In this document: positions 8,724 to 16,925 of the stretch, in pieces | How positions within the stretch are numbered: the first letter of the stretch is position 1 | Layout of the letters: every line of letters begins with the position of its first letter | Source: Allopusillimonas lactea | Lineage (GTDB): Bacteria > Pseudomonadota > Gammaproteobacteria > Burkholderiales > Burkholderiaceae_B | Reading direction: 5' to 3' | Assembly (NCBI RefSeq): GCF_021653995.1 | Contig: NZ_JAJJOZ010000006.1 | Span: forward strand, 62,001-126,000 | Length of the DNA stretch: 64,000 nucleotides | Program-made: the position numbers and the translations under genes | Notes under the pieces: generated by a model | The model's input: the letters and a program-made list of their open reading frames with translations, nothing else | Told to the model about the DNA's origin: nothing | Database searches by the model: none

Positions 8724-10715
8724 ATGGACCTGCAAAAACTGGTATTGGGTCGTCTGACCTGGGAATCCATTCCCTATCACGAACCGATCCTGGTCGCGAC
8801 GTTCGCCGCCGTGGTGTTGGGCGGCTTCGTGCTGCTCTATCTGATTTCCCGAAACCGCCTGTGGGGCACGATCTGGCACGACTGGATCTGCAGCATCGAC
8901 CACAAGAAGATCGGGATCATGTACATGATCCTGGGCATCATCATGCTGCTGCGCGGCTTTGCCGACGCGCTCATGATGCGTATCCAGCAGGCAATAGCAT
9001 TCGGTGATGCCGCAGGCTACCTGCCGCCGCATCACTACGATCAGATTTTCACCGCCCATGGCGTGATCATGATCTTTTTCGTAGCCATGCCGCTGGTCAC
9101 GGGCCTGATGAACTACGTCATGCCCCTGCAGATCGGCGCCCGCGACGTAGCGTTCCCATTTCTGAACAACTTCAGTTTCTGGATGACGGCAAGCGGTGCG
9201 GTACTGGTAATGATCTCGCTGTTCGTGGGCGAATTCGCCAAGACGGGCTGGCTGGCCTATCCGCCGCTCTCGGGGCTTGAGTTCAGCCCCGATGTAGGGG
9301 TGGATTACTACATCTGGGCCTTGCAGATCGCCGGGGTCGGCACGCTGCTGTCGGGCATCAACATGGTGGTTACCGTCGTTAAGATGCGCGCCCCAGGCAT
9401 GGGCCTGATGAAGATGCCGGTGTTTGCCTGGACGACGCTGTGTACCAACATCCTGATCATCATCTCCTTCCCCGTGCTGACGGCGACGCTGGGCTTGCTT
9501 AGCATGGACCGCTACTTGGGCACGCAGTTTTTCACGAACGACCTGGGCGGCAATCCCATGATGTACGTGAACCTGATCTGGATCTGGGGCCACCCCGAGG
9601 TGTATATCCTGATCCTGCCGCTGTTCGGCGTGTTCTCCGAAGTGGTGGCCACATACTGCCGCAAGCGCCTGTTCGGCTACACCTCCATGGTGTACGCCAC
9701 GATGGTCATCACTGTGCTGTCCTATCTGGTGTGGCTGCACCACTTCTTCACCATGGGCTCGGGCGCCAGTGTGAATGCCTTCTTCGGCATCACTACCATG
9801 ATCATCTCGATCCCGACCGGGGCCAAGATCTTCAACTGGCTGTTCACCATGTATCGCGGTCGCATTCACTTCGAGCTGCCCATGATGTGGACGGTCGCTT
9901 TCATGCTCACCTTTGTGATCGGCGGCATGACAGGCGTGATGCTGGCTGTACCGCCTGCAGACTTCATCCTGCACAACAGCCTGTTCCTGATTGCTCACTT
10001 CCATAACGTGATCATCGGTGGCGTGCTGTTCGGCCTGTTTGCCGCCATCAACTATTGGTTCCCCAAGGCTTTTGGCTTCAAGCTTGATGTGTTCTGGGGC
10101 AAGTGGTCGTTCTGGTTCTGGGTGGTGGGCTTTTGGGTCGCCTTCATGCCTATCTATATCCTGGGCCTGATGGGTATCACGCGCCGTGTCAGCCATTTTG
10201 ATGATCCTTCGCTGCAGATCTGGTTCCAGGTCGCAGCGGTGGGCGCGTTCCTGATCGCGCTGGGCATTGCCTGCTTCTTGATCCAGATCTACGTCAGCTA
10301 CCGCAACCGCGAAGCGTTGCGCGACCACACGGGCGACCCCTGGAATGGCCGCACGCTGGAATGGTCCACGTCGTCGCCGCCGCCCAGCTATAACTTTGCC
10401 TTCACCCCCCGCGTACATAGCCTTGATGCGTGGTGGGACATGAAGCAGCGGGGCTACCAGCGTCCGATCGATGGCTTCGTGCCTGTGCACATGCCCAAGA
10501 ACACGGGTGCGGGATTCATTGTCGCGATGCTTAGCACGGCGTGCGGCTTCGCCCTGATCTGGCACATGTGGCCGCTGGCGGCGGTGTCTTTCATCGCCAC
10601 CGTGGCTTATACGATCTATCACACCTTCAACTACAAGCGCGATTATCACATCCCCGCCAACGAAGTCGCCCGTGTCGAAGAAGCGCGTACTCTGCAGCTT
10701 GCCAACCATGTCTAA
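8724..10715 (+). CDS. cyoB: Cytochrome bo3 ubiquinol oxidase subunit I
   Basis: The 663-residue catalytic subunit, with about fifteen membrane helices, houses haem b, the haem o/CuB site and the proton channels. The GHPEVY motif supplies the CuB histidine with its cross-linked tyrosine, VWLHHFFTMG supplies two further CuB histidines, and IAHFHNVIIGG supplies the two late haem histidines. The ATG at 8724 is chosen over an upstream GTG at 8670, because homologous proteins begin just before the first amphipathic helix (VPFHEPI-like, here IPYHEPI). The gap from cyoA is 169 bases and contains an imperfect stem-loop at 8625-8646, which may set subunit stoichiometry. The gene overlaps cyoC by 8 bases. 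Confidence 0.97.
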   Translation: MDLQKLVLGRLTWESIPYHEPILVATFAAVVLGGFVLLYLISRNRLWGTIWHDWICSIDHKKIGIMYMILGIIMLLRGFADALMMRIQQAIAFGDAAGYLPPHHYDQIFTAHGVIMIFFVAMPLVTGLMNYVMPLQIGARDVAFPFLNNFSFWMTASGAVLVMISLFVGEFAKTGWLAYPPLSGLEFSPDVGVDYYIWALQIAGVGTLLSGINMVVTVVKMRAPGMGLMKMPVFAWTTLCTNILIIISFPVLTATLGLLSMDRYLGTQFFTNDLGGNPMMYVNLIWIWGHPEVYILILPLFGVFSEVVATYCRKRLFGYTSMVYATMVITVLSYLVWLHHFFTMGSGASVNAFFGITTMIISIPTGAKIFNWLFTMYRGRIHFELPMMWTVAFMLTFVIGGMTGVMLAVPPADFILHNSLFLIAHFHNVIIGGVLFGLFAAINYWFPKAFGFKLDVFWGKWSFWFWVVGFWVAFMPIYILGLMGITRRVSHFDDPSLQIWFQVAAVGAFLIALGIACFLIQIYVSYRNREALRDHTGDPWNGRTLEWSTSSPPPSYNFAFTPRVHSLDAWWDMKQRGYQRPIDGFVPVHMPKNTGAGFIVAMLSTACGFALIWHMWPLAAVSFIATVAYTIYHTFNYKRDYHIPANEVARVEEARTLQLANHV

Positions 10716-11358
10716 TACTATCGCCATGCACCAAACGGGCGCCGCCGGCCAGCCGGCCGTGGCGGGCGCCAAGCCTGACTTCATCGTCAGGGAAGACCAC
10801 CACCCCGAGAACGGCACCATGCTCGGGTTCTGGATCTACCTGATGAGCGACTGCCTGATTTTTGCCTGCCTGTTCGTCGTCTATGGCGTGCAGGGCCGGG
10901 CGTACGCGGGCGGCCCGTCGGGCGCCGACCTGTTCGACCTGAATCTGATCGCACTGAACACGGCCATGCTGCTGTTCTCGTCCATCACTTACGGCTTTGC
11001 CATGATCAAGGCGCAGCAGAATCGCGTGGGAGGCACCCTTGGCTGGCTGATCGTCACCGGCCTGTTCGGGCTCGCCTTCCTGGCCATCGAGCTGTACGAG
11101 TTCCAGCATCTGATCCACCTGGGGGCCGGCCCGCAGCGCAGCGCTTTCCTGTCCAGCTTCTTCACGCTGGTGGGTACGCACGGCCTGCACGTTACCTTTG
11201 GCGTCATCTGGCTCGTAACCTTGCTGTTCCAGATCAAGCGCCATGGCCTGATCGCTGCCAACCGCCGCCGCCTGATGTGCCTGTCGATGTTCTGGCACTT
11301 CCTGGATGTGATCTGGATCGGCGTGTTTACCTTTGTCTATCTCATGGGGGTGCTGTAA
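10708..11358 (+). CDS. cyoC: Cytochrome bo3 ubiquinol oxidase subunit III
   Basis: A 216-residue membrane subunit of the haem-copper oxidase family III type, with five predicted helices (for example MLGFWIYLMSDCLIFACLFVVY and GTHGLHVTFGVIWLVTLLFQI). The motif 'GTHGLHV' and the closing 'WHFLDVIWIGVFTFVYLMG' are characteristic. The ATG at 10708 lies inside the last codons of cyoB, so the two are translationally coupled; the upstream extension of the frame has no family match. The TAA stop shares its final A with the cyoD start codon. Confidence 0.96.
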   Translation: MSNTIAMHQTGAAGQPAVAGAKPDFIVREDHHPENGTMLGFWIYLMSDCLIFACLFVVYGVQGRAYAGGPSGADLFDLNLIALNTAMLLFSSITYGFAMIKAQQNRVGGTLGWLIVTGLFGLAFLAIELYEFQHLIHLGAGPQRSAFLSSFFTLVGTHGLHVTFGVIWLVTLLFQIKRHGLIAANRRRLMCLSMFWHFLDVIWIGVFTFVYLMGVL

Positions 11359-11735
11359 TGAGCGCGAATCACCAACACCATGACGCCCACCACGGTGCCC
11401 ATCACGACGAAGGCGGGCACGCCCACATTACGTTCAAGGGGTACATGACCGGGTTTATCCTCTCGGTTATCCTCACCGTCATCCCGTTCTGGCTGGTCAT
11501 GGGCAATGTGTTCGAGAAGCCCGGCGTCACCGGCCTGGTGATCCTGGCCATTGGCGCGGTGCAGATGGTCGTACACATGGTTTACTTCCTGCACATGAAC
11601 CCGCGATCCGAAAGCGGCTGGACGGTTCTGGCGCTGATTTTCACGGTGGTGATCGTGGTGATCGTCATGGCTGGTTCACTATGGGTGATGTACCATATGA
11701 ACACCAATATGATGCCGAACATGCTCCACGATTGA
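11358..11735 (+). CDS. cyoD: Cytochrome bo3 ubiquinol oxidase subunit IV
   Basis: A 125-residue small subunit with three helices (about 33-53, 62-82, 95-115), needed for assembly of the CuB site in the E. coli enzyme. Translation starts at the ATG overlapping the cyoC stop (TAATG). The N-terminal tail is strikingly histidine-rich, with nine His in the first 23 residues. The gene overlaps the SURF1 gene by one base (TGATG). No cyoE (haem O synthase) follows, unlike in E. coli, so that function must be encoded elsewhere. Confidence 0.95.
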   Translation: MSANHQHHDAHHGAHHDEGGHAHITFKGYMTGFILSVILTVIPFWLVMGNVFEKPGVTGLVILAIGAVQMVVHMVYFLHMNPRSESGWTVLALIFTVVIVVIVMAGSLWVMYHMNTNMMPNMLHD

Positions 11736-12544
11736 TGACACCTGTCCAATCACCGCATCCCCGCGCACATCGCGCGGGGGTGTTGATACTGTGGGCGCTG
11801 GCGGCCGTTATGGCCTTCAGCGCCTTTGTTGCGCTGGGCTCCTGGCAGGTGCAGCGCCTGCACTGGAAGCGCGATCTCATCGCCCGGGTCAACCTGCGCA
11901 TTAATGCCGCGCCGGTACCCGCGCCCACACGGCCGCAGTGGTCCACCGTCACCGCGCAGGCCGATGAATACCGCCGCGTTACGGTCACCGGCACCTTCCT
12001 CAACCAAGACGAAACCCTGGTGCAGGCGGCCACCGACTTTGGCGCGGGCTTCTGGGTGCTTGTGCCGCTGCGTCTGACCGACAGCAGCTATGTCCTGGTC
12101 AACCGTGGTTTTGTTACGCCCGATAAGCGCGACCCAGCCCGACGCGGCTCACCCCAGCCGCAAGGGGTGGTCACCGTAACGGGTTTATTGCGGATGCCCG
12201 AACCGGGCGGCGGGTTTCTGCGCGACAACGACCCGGCCGCCGGCCGTTGGTATTCTCGCGATGTCGCAGCGATTGGGGCGCTGCACGGCGTGGCGCCCAT
12301 GGCACCGTATTTCATCGACGAAATCGGGCCCGACGGCTTGCGCCAGCAGGCTGAAATCCCCGCCTTACCGGATGCCTGGCCCGTGCGAGGGCTGACGGTG
12401 GTCCATTTTCGCGACAACCATCTCAGCTACGCGATTACATGGTACATCCTGGCTGCGATGGTGGCGGCTGCCGCCGTATTTGTGGGCTTGCTGGAGCGCC
12501 GGCGCTGCCGCACGCCGGCTGCTGCAGGCGAACCTGAGGCATGA
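11735..12544 (+). CDS. SURF1-family oxidase assembly protein
   Basis: A 269-residue SURF1 protein with the standard layout: one helix near the N terminus (ILWALAAVMAFSAFVALGSWQ), a periplasmic domain and a second helix near the C terminus (AITWYILAAMVAAAAVFVGLL). The motifs LGSWQVQRLHWKRDLI, VLVNRGFV and 'NHLSYAITWY' are family hallmarks. SURF1 proteins help insert haem a or o into subunit I. In Paracoccus a dedicated Surf1q is encoded with a quinol oxidase, and the same linkage is seen here. The ATG at 11735 overlaps the cyoD stop, and the stop overlaps the regB start, so all five cyo/SURF1 genes and regB read as one transcript. Confidence 0.93.
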   Translation: MTPVQSPHPRAHRAGVLILWALAAVMAFSAFVALGSWQVQRLHWKRDLIARVNLRINAAPVPAPTRPQWSTVTAQADEYRRVTVTGTFLNQDETLVQAATDFGAGFWVLVPLRLTDSSYVLVNRGFVTPDKRDPARRGSPQPQGVVTVTGLLRMPEPGGGFLRDNDPAAGRWYSRDVAAIGALHGVAPMAPYFIDEIGPDGLRQQAEIPALPDAWPVRGLTVVHFRDNHLSYAITWYILAAMVAAAAVFVGLLERRRCRTPAAAGEPEA

Positions 12545-13863
12545 TGATGGCAGCCAGCCACACCGCAGATGCTGCGCAGGCAGGCAGCAGCGGCTCAAGC
12601 CGCCAGAACTTGCGGCAGTTGATCCAGCTGCGCTGGATCGCGGTGCTTGGGCAGGTTTTCACGATCCTGATCACACGGGTCAGCTTTGGCATTCCTCTCC
12701 CGCTCGAACCCATGCTCGCCGTCGTGGTGGGGTTGGCGCTGTTCAACTTATTCAGCCTGTTGCGCCTGCGTATCCGCACGCCGGTCACACAAATAGAGCT
12801 GTTCCTGGCACTGGCGCTGGATGTGGCCGCGCTGACGCTTCAGCTGTATCTCAGCGGTGGTACCACCAACCCCTTTGTGTTCCTGTTTCTGCTGCAGGTT
12901 GCATTGGCCGCAGTGCTGCTCAGGCCTCTCGCAACCTGGGTCGTGGTGCTGCTGACGGCCCTGGCATTTCTCGGGCTTGCCTTCGCCAGCCGTCCGCTGG
13001 CCTTGCCCATCGATCCTCTGCGGGGCGTGCCGCCCCTCTTCGTGCTCGGCCTGCTGGTATGTTTCGTGCTCAATGCCGTGTTGCTGGTGATTTTCATCAC
13101 GCGCATCATGCACAACATGCGGGCGCGCGACGCCCGGCTTGCCGCGCTGCGCCAGCGCGCGGCCGAAGAAGAGCACGTGGTCCGCATGGGCCTGCTCGCG
13201 TCGGGTGCGGCGCATGAACTGGGTACGCCCTTGTCGACGATCGATGTGATCCTGGGCGACTGGGCGCACGCCGAGCCCGTCAGCCGCGACCCCGATTTTG
13301 CCCAGGATGTGCTTGAAATGCAGGCACAGTTGCAGCGCTGCAAAACCATCGTTAGCGGCATCCTGATGTCGGCGGGCGAGGCGCGCAGCGAGGCACTTAC
13401 CGAAACCACGGTCAACACGTTTCTGGATACACTGGTGTCACAGTGGCGGGCATCGCGGCCGGGCAATCGCCTGGCGTACGACAATCACTTTGGCGACGAT
13501 GTGCGCATTATTTCCGACCGCGCCCTGCAGCAGATGATTTGTAATGTGCTGGACAACGCCCAGGAAGCCTCGCCCCGGGGCCAGCGCCTGACGGTTGCGC
13601 GCGATGGCGGTACGCTGGTGCTCGATGTTACCGACATTGGCCCGGGTTTTCCGCCGGGCATGCTTGAGCGCCTGGGCAAGCCATACCAGTCCAGCAAAGG
13701 GCGCCCTGGCGGCGGGCTGGGCCTGTTTCTGTCGCTGAATGTGGCGCGCACGCTCAGCGGCACGCTGCATGCGCGCAATCTACCCTTTGGCGGTGCGTCA
13801 GTCACTATACGGCTGCCGTTGTCCGTCCTGAGGCCCGAGGAAACCGATGATGACGATGACTGA
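12541..13863 (+). CDS. regB: Redox-sensing histidine kinase RegB/PrrB/ActS type
   Basis: A 440-residue kinase with about six N-terminal membrane helices. It carries the RegB quinone-site heptad GGTTNPF (106-112) and the RegB-type H-box LLASGAAHELGTPLSTID (His225). A cysteine, C267, sits in QLQRCKTIV and lines up with the redox-active cysteine of Rhodobacter RegB (Cys265). The N-box LDNAQEAS and the glycine-rich ATP lid GGGLGLFLS follow. RegB senses the quinone pool and oxygen and phosphorylates RegA. The ATG overlaps the SURF1 stop, so the sensor of respiratory redox state is coupled to the quinol oxidase operon. The exact choice among the three consecutive Met codons is uncertain. Confidence 0.93.
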   Translation: MMMAASHTADAAQAGSSGSSRQNLRQLIQLRWIAVLGQVFTILITRVSFGIPLPLEPMLAVVVGLALFNLFSLLRLRIRTPVTQIELFLALALDVAALTLQLYLSGGTTNPFVFLFLLQVALAAVLLRPLATWVVVLLTALAFLGLAFASRPLALPIDPLRGVPPLFVLGLLVCFVLNAVLLVIFITRIMHNMRARDARLAALRQRAAEEEHVVRMGLLASGAAHELGTPLSTIDVILGDWAHAEPVSRDPDFAQDVLEMQAQLQRCKTIVSGILMSAGEARSEALTETTVNTFLDTLVSQWRASRPGNRLAYDNHFGDDVRIISDRALQQMICNVLDNAQEASPRGQRLTVARDGGTLVLDVTDIGPGFPPGMLERLGKPYQSSKGRPGGGLGLFLSLNVARTLSGTLHARNLPFGGASVTIRLPLSVLRPEETDDDDD

Positions 13864-14419
13864 ATCCGGCGATCACGCCACGGCAGCGCCCGAGCGCCTG
13901 CTGCTGGTGGTGGAAGACGACGCGGCGCTTTCGCGTACGCTATCGCGCTCGTTCGAGCGCCGCGGATACCGGGTGATCACCGCCGACAGCCTGGAGCGTG
14001 TGCGCGCGCTGCTGGCCGAGTATTCGCCGGGCTATGCGGTGGTCGACCTGAAGCTGCATGGCGATGCCTCGGGCCTGGCCTGTGTCCAGGCCCTGCATGA
14101 GCATGATCCCGCGATGTTGATCGTGGTGCTTACTGGTTTTGCCAGTATCGCCACGGCGGTCGAAGCCATCAAACTGGGCGCCTGCCATTACCTGGCCAAG
14201 CCATCCAATACCGACGACATCGAACATGCCTTTCAGAAGACGGAAGGCAATACCGATGTCGAGCTCGCTACGCGTCAGGCCTCTATCAAGACGCTGGAAT
14301 GGGAGCGCATCCACGAAATGCTGGTGGCCACCGATTTCAATATCTCCGAGGCGGCGCGCCGCCTGGGCATGCACCGCCGCACGCTGGCACGCAAGCTGGA
14401 AAAGAAACAGGTCAGGTAA
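13847..14419 (+). CDS. regA: Redox response regulator RegA/PrrA/ActR type
   Basis: A 190-residue two-domain regulator. The receiver has VVEDD (21-25) and the phospho-acceptor D67 (AVVDLKL), and a K in 'YLAKPSNTDDIEHAF'. The C-terminal Fis-type helix-turn-helix ends NISEAARRLGMHRRTLARKLEKK, the nearly invariant RegA recognition helix. The start codon lies 17 bases inside the end of regB, so synthesis of the pair is coupled. RegA controls respiratory terminal oxidases, carbon and nitrogen fixation and photosynthesis genes in other proteobacteria. Its place as the last gene of the cyo operon suggests feedback on oxidase expression. Confidence 0.94.
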   Translation: MMTMTESGDHATAAPERLLLVVEDDAALSRTLSRSFERRGYRVITADSLERVRALLAEYSPGYAVVDLKLHGDASGLACVQALHEHDPAMLIVVLTGFASIATAVEAIKLGACHYLAKPSNTDDIEHAFQKTEGNTDVELATRQASIKTLEWERIHEMLVATDFNISEAARRLGMHRRTLARKLEKKQVR

Positions 14420-14472
14420 GCAGCAGGCCTCACGCCACTTGAGTATGCGCTGCCATACGCCGGTGGGGCGCT

Positions 14473-15720
14473 CTATCGTGGTGCAAATGGGCCGGGCGCG
14501 ATGGCCGGCTTATGATGCGACACCATCGATTCGAGCAATACCGCGCTGCCGCAGGCCAGTGTGAAGCCCAGCGCCCCGTGGCCGATGTTGAGCCATAGGT
14601 TGGCTGCTGCCTTGCTGCGCCCGATGATGGGCTTGCCATCGGGCGTGGCGGGCCGCTCGCCAGCCCAGGCTTCTGCCTGCCCCAGCGCCAGGCCAGGGAA
14701 TGTATCATCCACCTGCTTTTTCAGAAACTCCACACGGCGCGCATTGATTACCGCGCCCGGTTGGCCCATGTCGACCATGGCCGCAATGCGCAGGATCGAG
14801 CCGATGGGGGCGTAGACAATGCGGCGTTCGTAATCGGTGACACTAATGGCGGGTACGGCGGAATCACCCATGGGCACGCTCAGGCTGTAGCCTTTCAGGC
14901 CGTACAGTAACGCGTCATCGCCCAGCGGGCGCAGAAGGGCGCGGCTGTGCAGGCCGGCGGCAATCACGAAATGGTCGGCCTCGATCGCGCCGCCGTTTTG
15001 GAATTGGGCGGCCACAATGCGGCCGCGCTCACGGCGCAGCCGAATAACGCGGGTGTTGAACATCAGCGTAGCATCGCCATTGCGCTGCAAGGCCTCCGCC
15101 AGCCCGCGCGTGAAAAGATAGCAATCGCCCACTTCTTCGCCGGGGGTATATATGGCGCCCGCTAGCCGCGTGCCCAGGCCCTCCAGCGCAGGCTCGAGCG
15201 CGACACACTGGCGCTGATCGAGCACGGATTGATCCGCCCCCTGAGTGGCTTGGTATTCGACCTGCCTGCGCGCCTTGTCCAGCAGCGCATGGCTGCGGTA
15301 GACGATGAGCTTGCCGTTGCGCTGGTGGTAGAAATCCAGCGCGGCGTCTTCCTGCCAGCGGTGCAGCGTATCGCGGCTGAGGTAAGACAGCGTCAACAGG
15401 GCAGCGGTGGTGTCGCGCACGGCATCGGCGCGGCAGGCTTTCAGGAACGCCATGCACCATTGCCATTGTTGTGGATCCAGCCTGGGCCGGAAACGCAATG
15501 GCGAGCCGCTGTCGAGCAGCCATGCGGGCAAATGGGGAAACACGCTTGGGTCGGCCAGCGGAGCAACGTAGCTATAGCTGAGCTGGCCGCCATTGGCGAA
15601 ACTGGTGACTTGGCCCGGGCCGGGCTCGGCATCGATCAGTGTGACGCGCGCGCCTTCTTGCGCGAATTGCCAGGCGGTGGCGACGCCGATGACGCCGGCG
15701 CCGATGATGCAGACATGCAT
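14473..15720 (-). CDS. dadA: D-amino acid dehydrogenase, small subunit type
   Basis: A 415-residue FAD-dependent oxidase of the DAO family. The N-terminal dinucleotide motif VCIIGAGVIGVATAWQFAQEGARVTLID (3-30) and the DadA signature 'SFANGGQLSYSYVAPLADP' are clear, and the C-terminal FAD segment reads 'DGKPIIGRSKAAANLWLNIGHGALGFTLACGSA'. DadA oxidises D-alanine and other D-amino acids to keto acids, passing electrons to the quinone pool at the inner membrane face. It is convergent with regA across 53 bases. No alanine racemase gene (dadX) is adjacent, so racemisation must be supplied elsewhere. Confidence 0.92.
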   Translation of the reverse strand: MHVCIIGAGVIGVATAWQFAQEGARVTLIDAEPGPGQVTSFANGGQLSYSYVAPLADPSVFPHLPAWLLDSGSPLRFRPRLDPQQWQWCMAFLKACRADAVRDTTAALLTLSYLSRDTLHRWQEDAALDFYHQRNGKLIVYRSHALLDKARRQVEYQATQGADQSVLDQRQCVALEPALEGLGTRLAGAIYTPGEEVGDCYLFTRGLAEALQRNGDATLMFNTRVIRLRRERGRIVAAQFQNGGAIEADHFVIAAGLHSRALLRPLGDDALLYGLKGYSLSVPMGDSAVPAISVTDYERRIVYAPIGSILRIAAMVDMGQPGAVINARRVEFLKKQVDDTFPGLALGQAEAWAGERPATPDGKPIIGRSKAAANLWLNIGHGALGFTLACGSAVLLESMVSHHKPAIAPGPFAPR

Positions 15721-15750
15721 GGAAAGTAAATGGTGTGGTTTTTGTTACAC

Positions 15751-16689
15751 CTATTCTTGCATGTTTGGGCCGGATTGTCCCTCGCGCCGCAGAAGCTCGC
15801 GCTTGCGGTCTATGCCCCAGCGGTAACCCGCCAGATCGCCGTTCAGCCGCACTACGCGATGGCAGGGGATGGCGACCGCCAGGGTATTGGCGGCGCAGGC
15901 GCTGGCGACCGCGCGTACTGCGCCCGGTGCCCCGATGCGGCGCGCTAGTTCGGTGTATGTGACGGTGGCGCCCGCAGGGATCTCGCGCAACGCGCGCCAG
16001 ACGCGCTCCTGGAAGGCGGTGCCGCGAATGTCCAAAGGCAGGTTCAGGCCCACCGCAGGTGCTTCAATAAAACCCACCACCTGTGCCACCAGGTGCTCGA
16101 ATTCAGCGTCTCCGCCCACCAACCGAGCCTTGGAAAACCTATCCTGCAGCGCGCGTACCAGCGCGTCAGGGTCGTCGCCCAGCGAAATCGCGCACAGGCC
16201 GCGGTCGCTGCGCGCCACCAGCAGGGCACCCAGCGCGCACTGCGCTACAGCGAATACGATAGTGGCCTGCACGCCGCCGTCGCGATAGTGGCGTGGCGGC
16301 ATGCCCAGCAGTGTGTCGGACTTTTCGTAGAAGCGGCTGCTGGCGTTGAAGCCCGCATCATAGGCAGCCTGCGTCACGCTGGCTCCGCCCTGCGGCGCCA
16401 GTGCGCTGCGCAGCCGTTGGGCTCGGTGCGCGTCGGCATAGGCTTTGGGCGTCAGGCCGGTCTCGGCCTTGAATTGGCGATGAAAATGAAACGGGCTCAT
16501 GCCAGCATGCGCGGCCAGACTGTCGAGCGTAGGCGGCGTGGCGGCCGTCTCGATCTCGCGGCAAGCCCGCGCGATCAGCGCTGCACGGCGCACCGCGTGG
16601 GCCCGCGAGGCTTGGCTGCGTGCGTCGTCATTCTGTGCCATGCGGGGTGGGGTCGTGTTGAATGGTTTGTTCGCAAAAGAATACGCCAT
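15751..16689 (-). CDS. Ada-like AraC regulator / O6-methylguanine-DNA methyltransferase
   Basis: A 312-residue fusion of an AraC-type DNA-binding domain (about 35-136, helix-turn-helix TLDSLAAHAGMSPFHFHRQFKAETGL) and an O6-alkylguanine-DNA methyltransferase domain (about 140-300) with the acceptor PCHRV (Cys276). It differs from E. coli Ada (354 residues) in lacking the N-terminal zinc domain whose cysteine takes methyl from phosphotriesters and switches the protein into an activator. It should therefore repair O6-methylguanine but cannot be activated by the classical route. The ATG at 16689 has a good ribosome site (AGGAGG) eight bases before it. It follows kup on the same strand after 236 bases in which I see no gene. 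Confidence 0.9.
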   Translation of the reverse strand: MAYSFANKPFNTTPPRMAQNDDARSQASRAHAVRRAALIARACREIETAATPPTLDSLAAHAGMSPFHFHRQFKAETGLTPKAYADAHRAQRLRSALAPQGGASVTQAAYDAGFNASSRFYEKSDTLLGMPPRHYRDGGVQATIVFAVAQCALGALLVARSDRGLCAISLGDDPDALVRALQDRFSKARLVGGDAEFEHLVAQVVGFIEAPAVGLNLPLDIRGTAFQERVWRALREIPAGATVTYTELARRIGAPGAVRAVASACAANTLAVAIPCHRVVRLNGDLAGYRWGIDRKRELLRREGQSGPNMQE

Positions 16690-16925
16690 GATCAGCCTCC
16701 TGGACAGCAGGGCCCGTGCGCAATCCAGTACATGCGGGAGGCGGGCGCCCGTGTTGTTGCATGCCTATACGATAGGCTGAACCGCCACTGAAAACATCCC
16801 GTTTCTTGCTGCGATTGTTTCATACGCCAGGCCTTGCTGAGCATGGTGCAAAGCGGCGGGGCCTGCCGGAAACCCTGCCGCCACCGCAGGTGGTATGCGG
16901 CATGCAACTGCCTTGCGGCTGCCGG

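Noticed and set aside
8685..10820. 711-codon open frame antisense to cyoB
   Set aside because: A by-product of GC-rich codon bias opposite a highly conserved gene; the product has no recognisable domains and no ribosome site.
16692..16925. Possible cobalamin riboswitch or small gene between the Ada-like gene and kup (CCGCCACTG motif, 71-codon frame)
   Set aside because: The B12-box and other conserved blocks are absent, and the frame has no ribosome site or conserved pattern.
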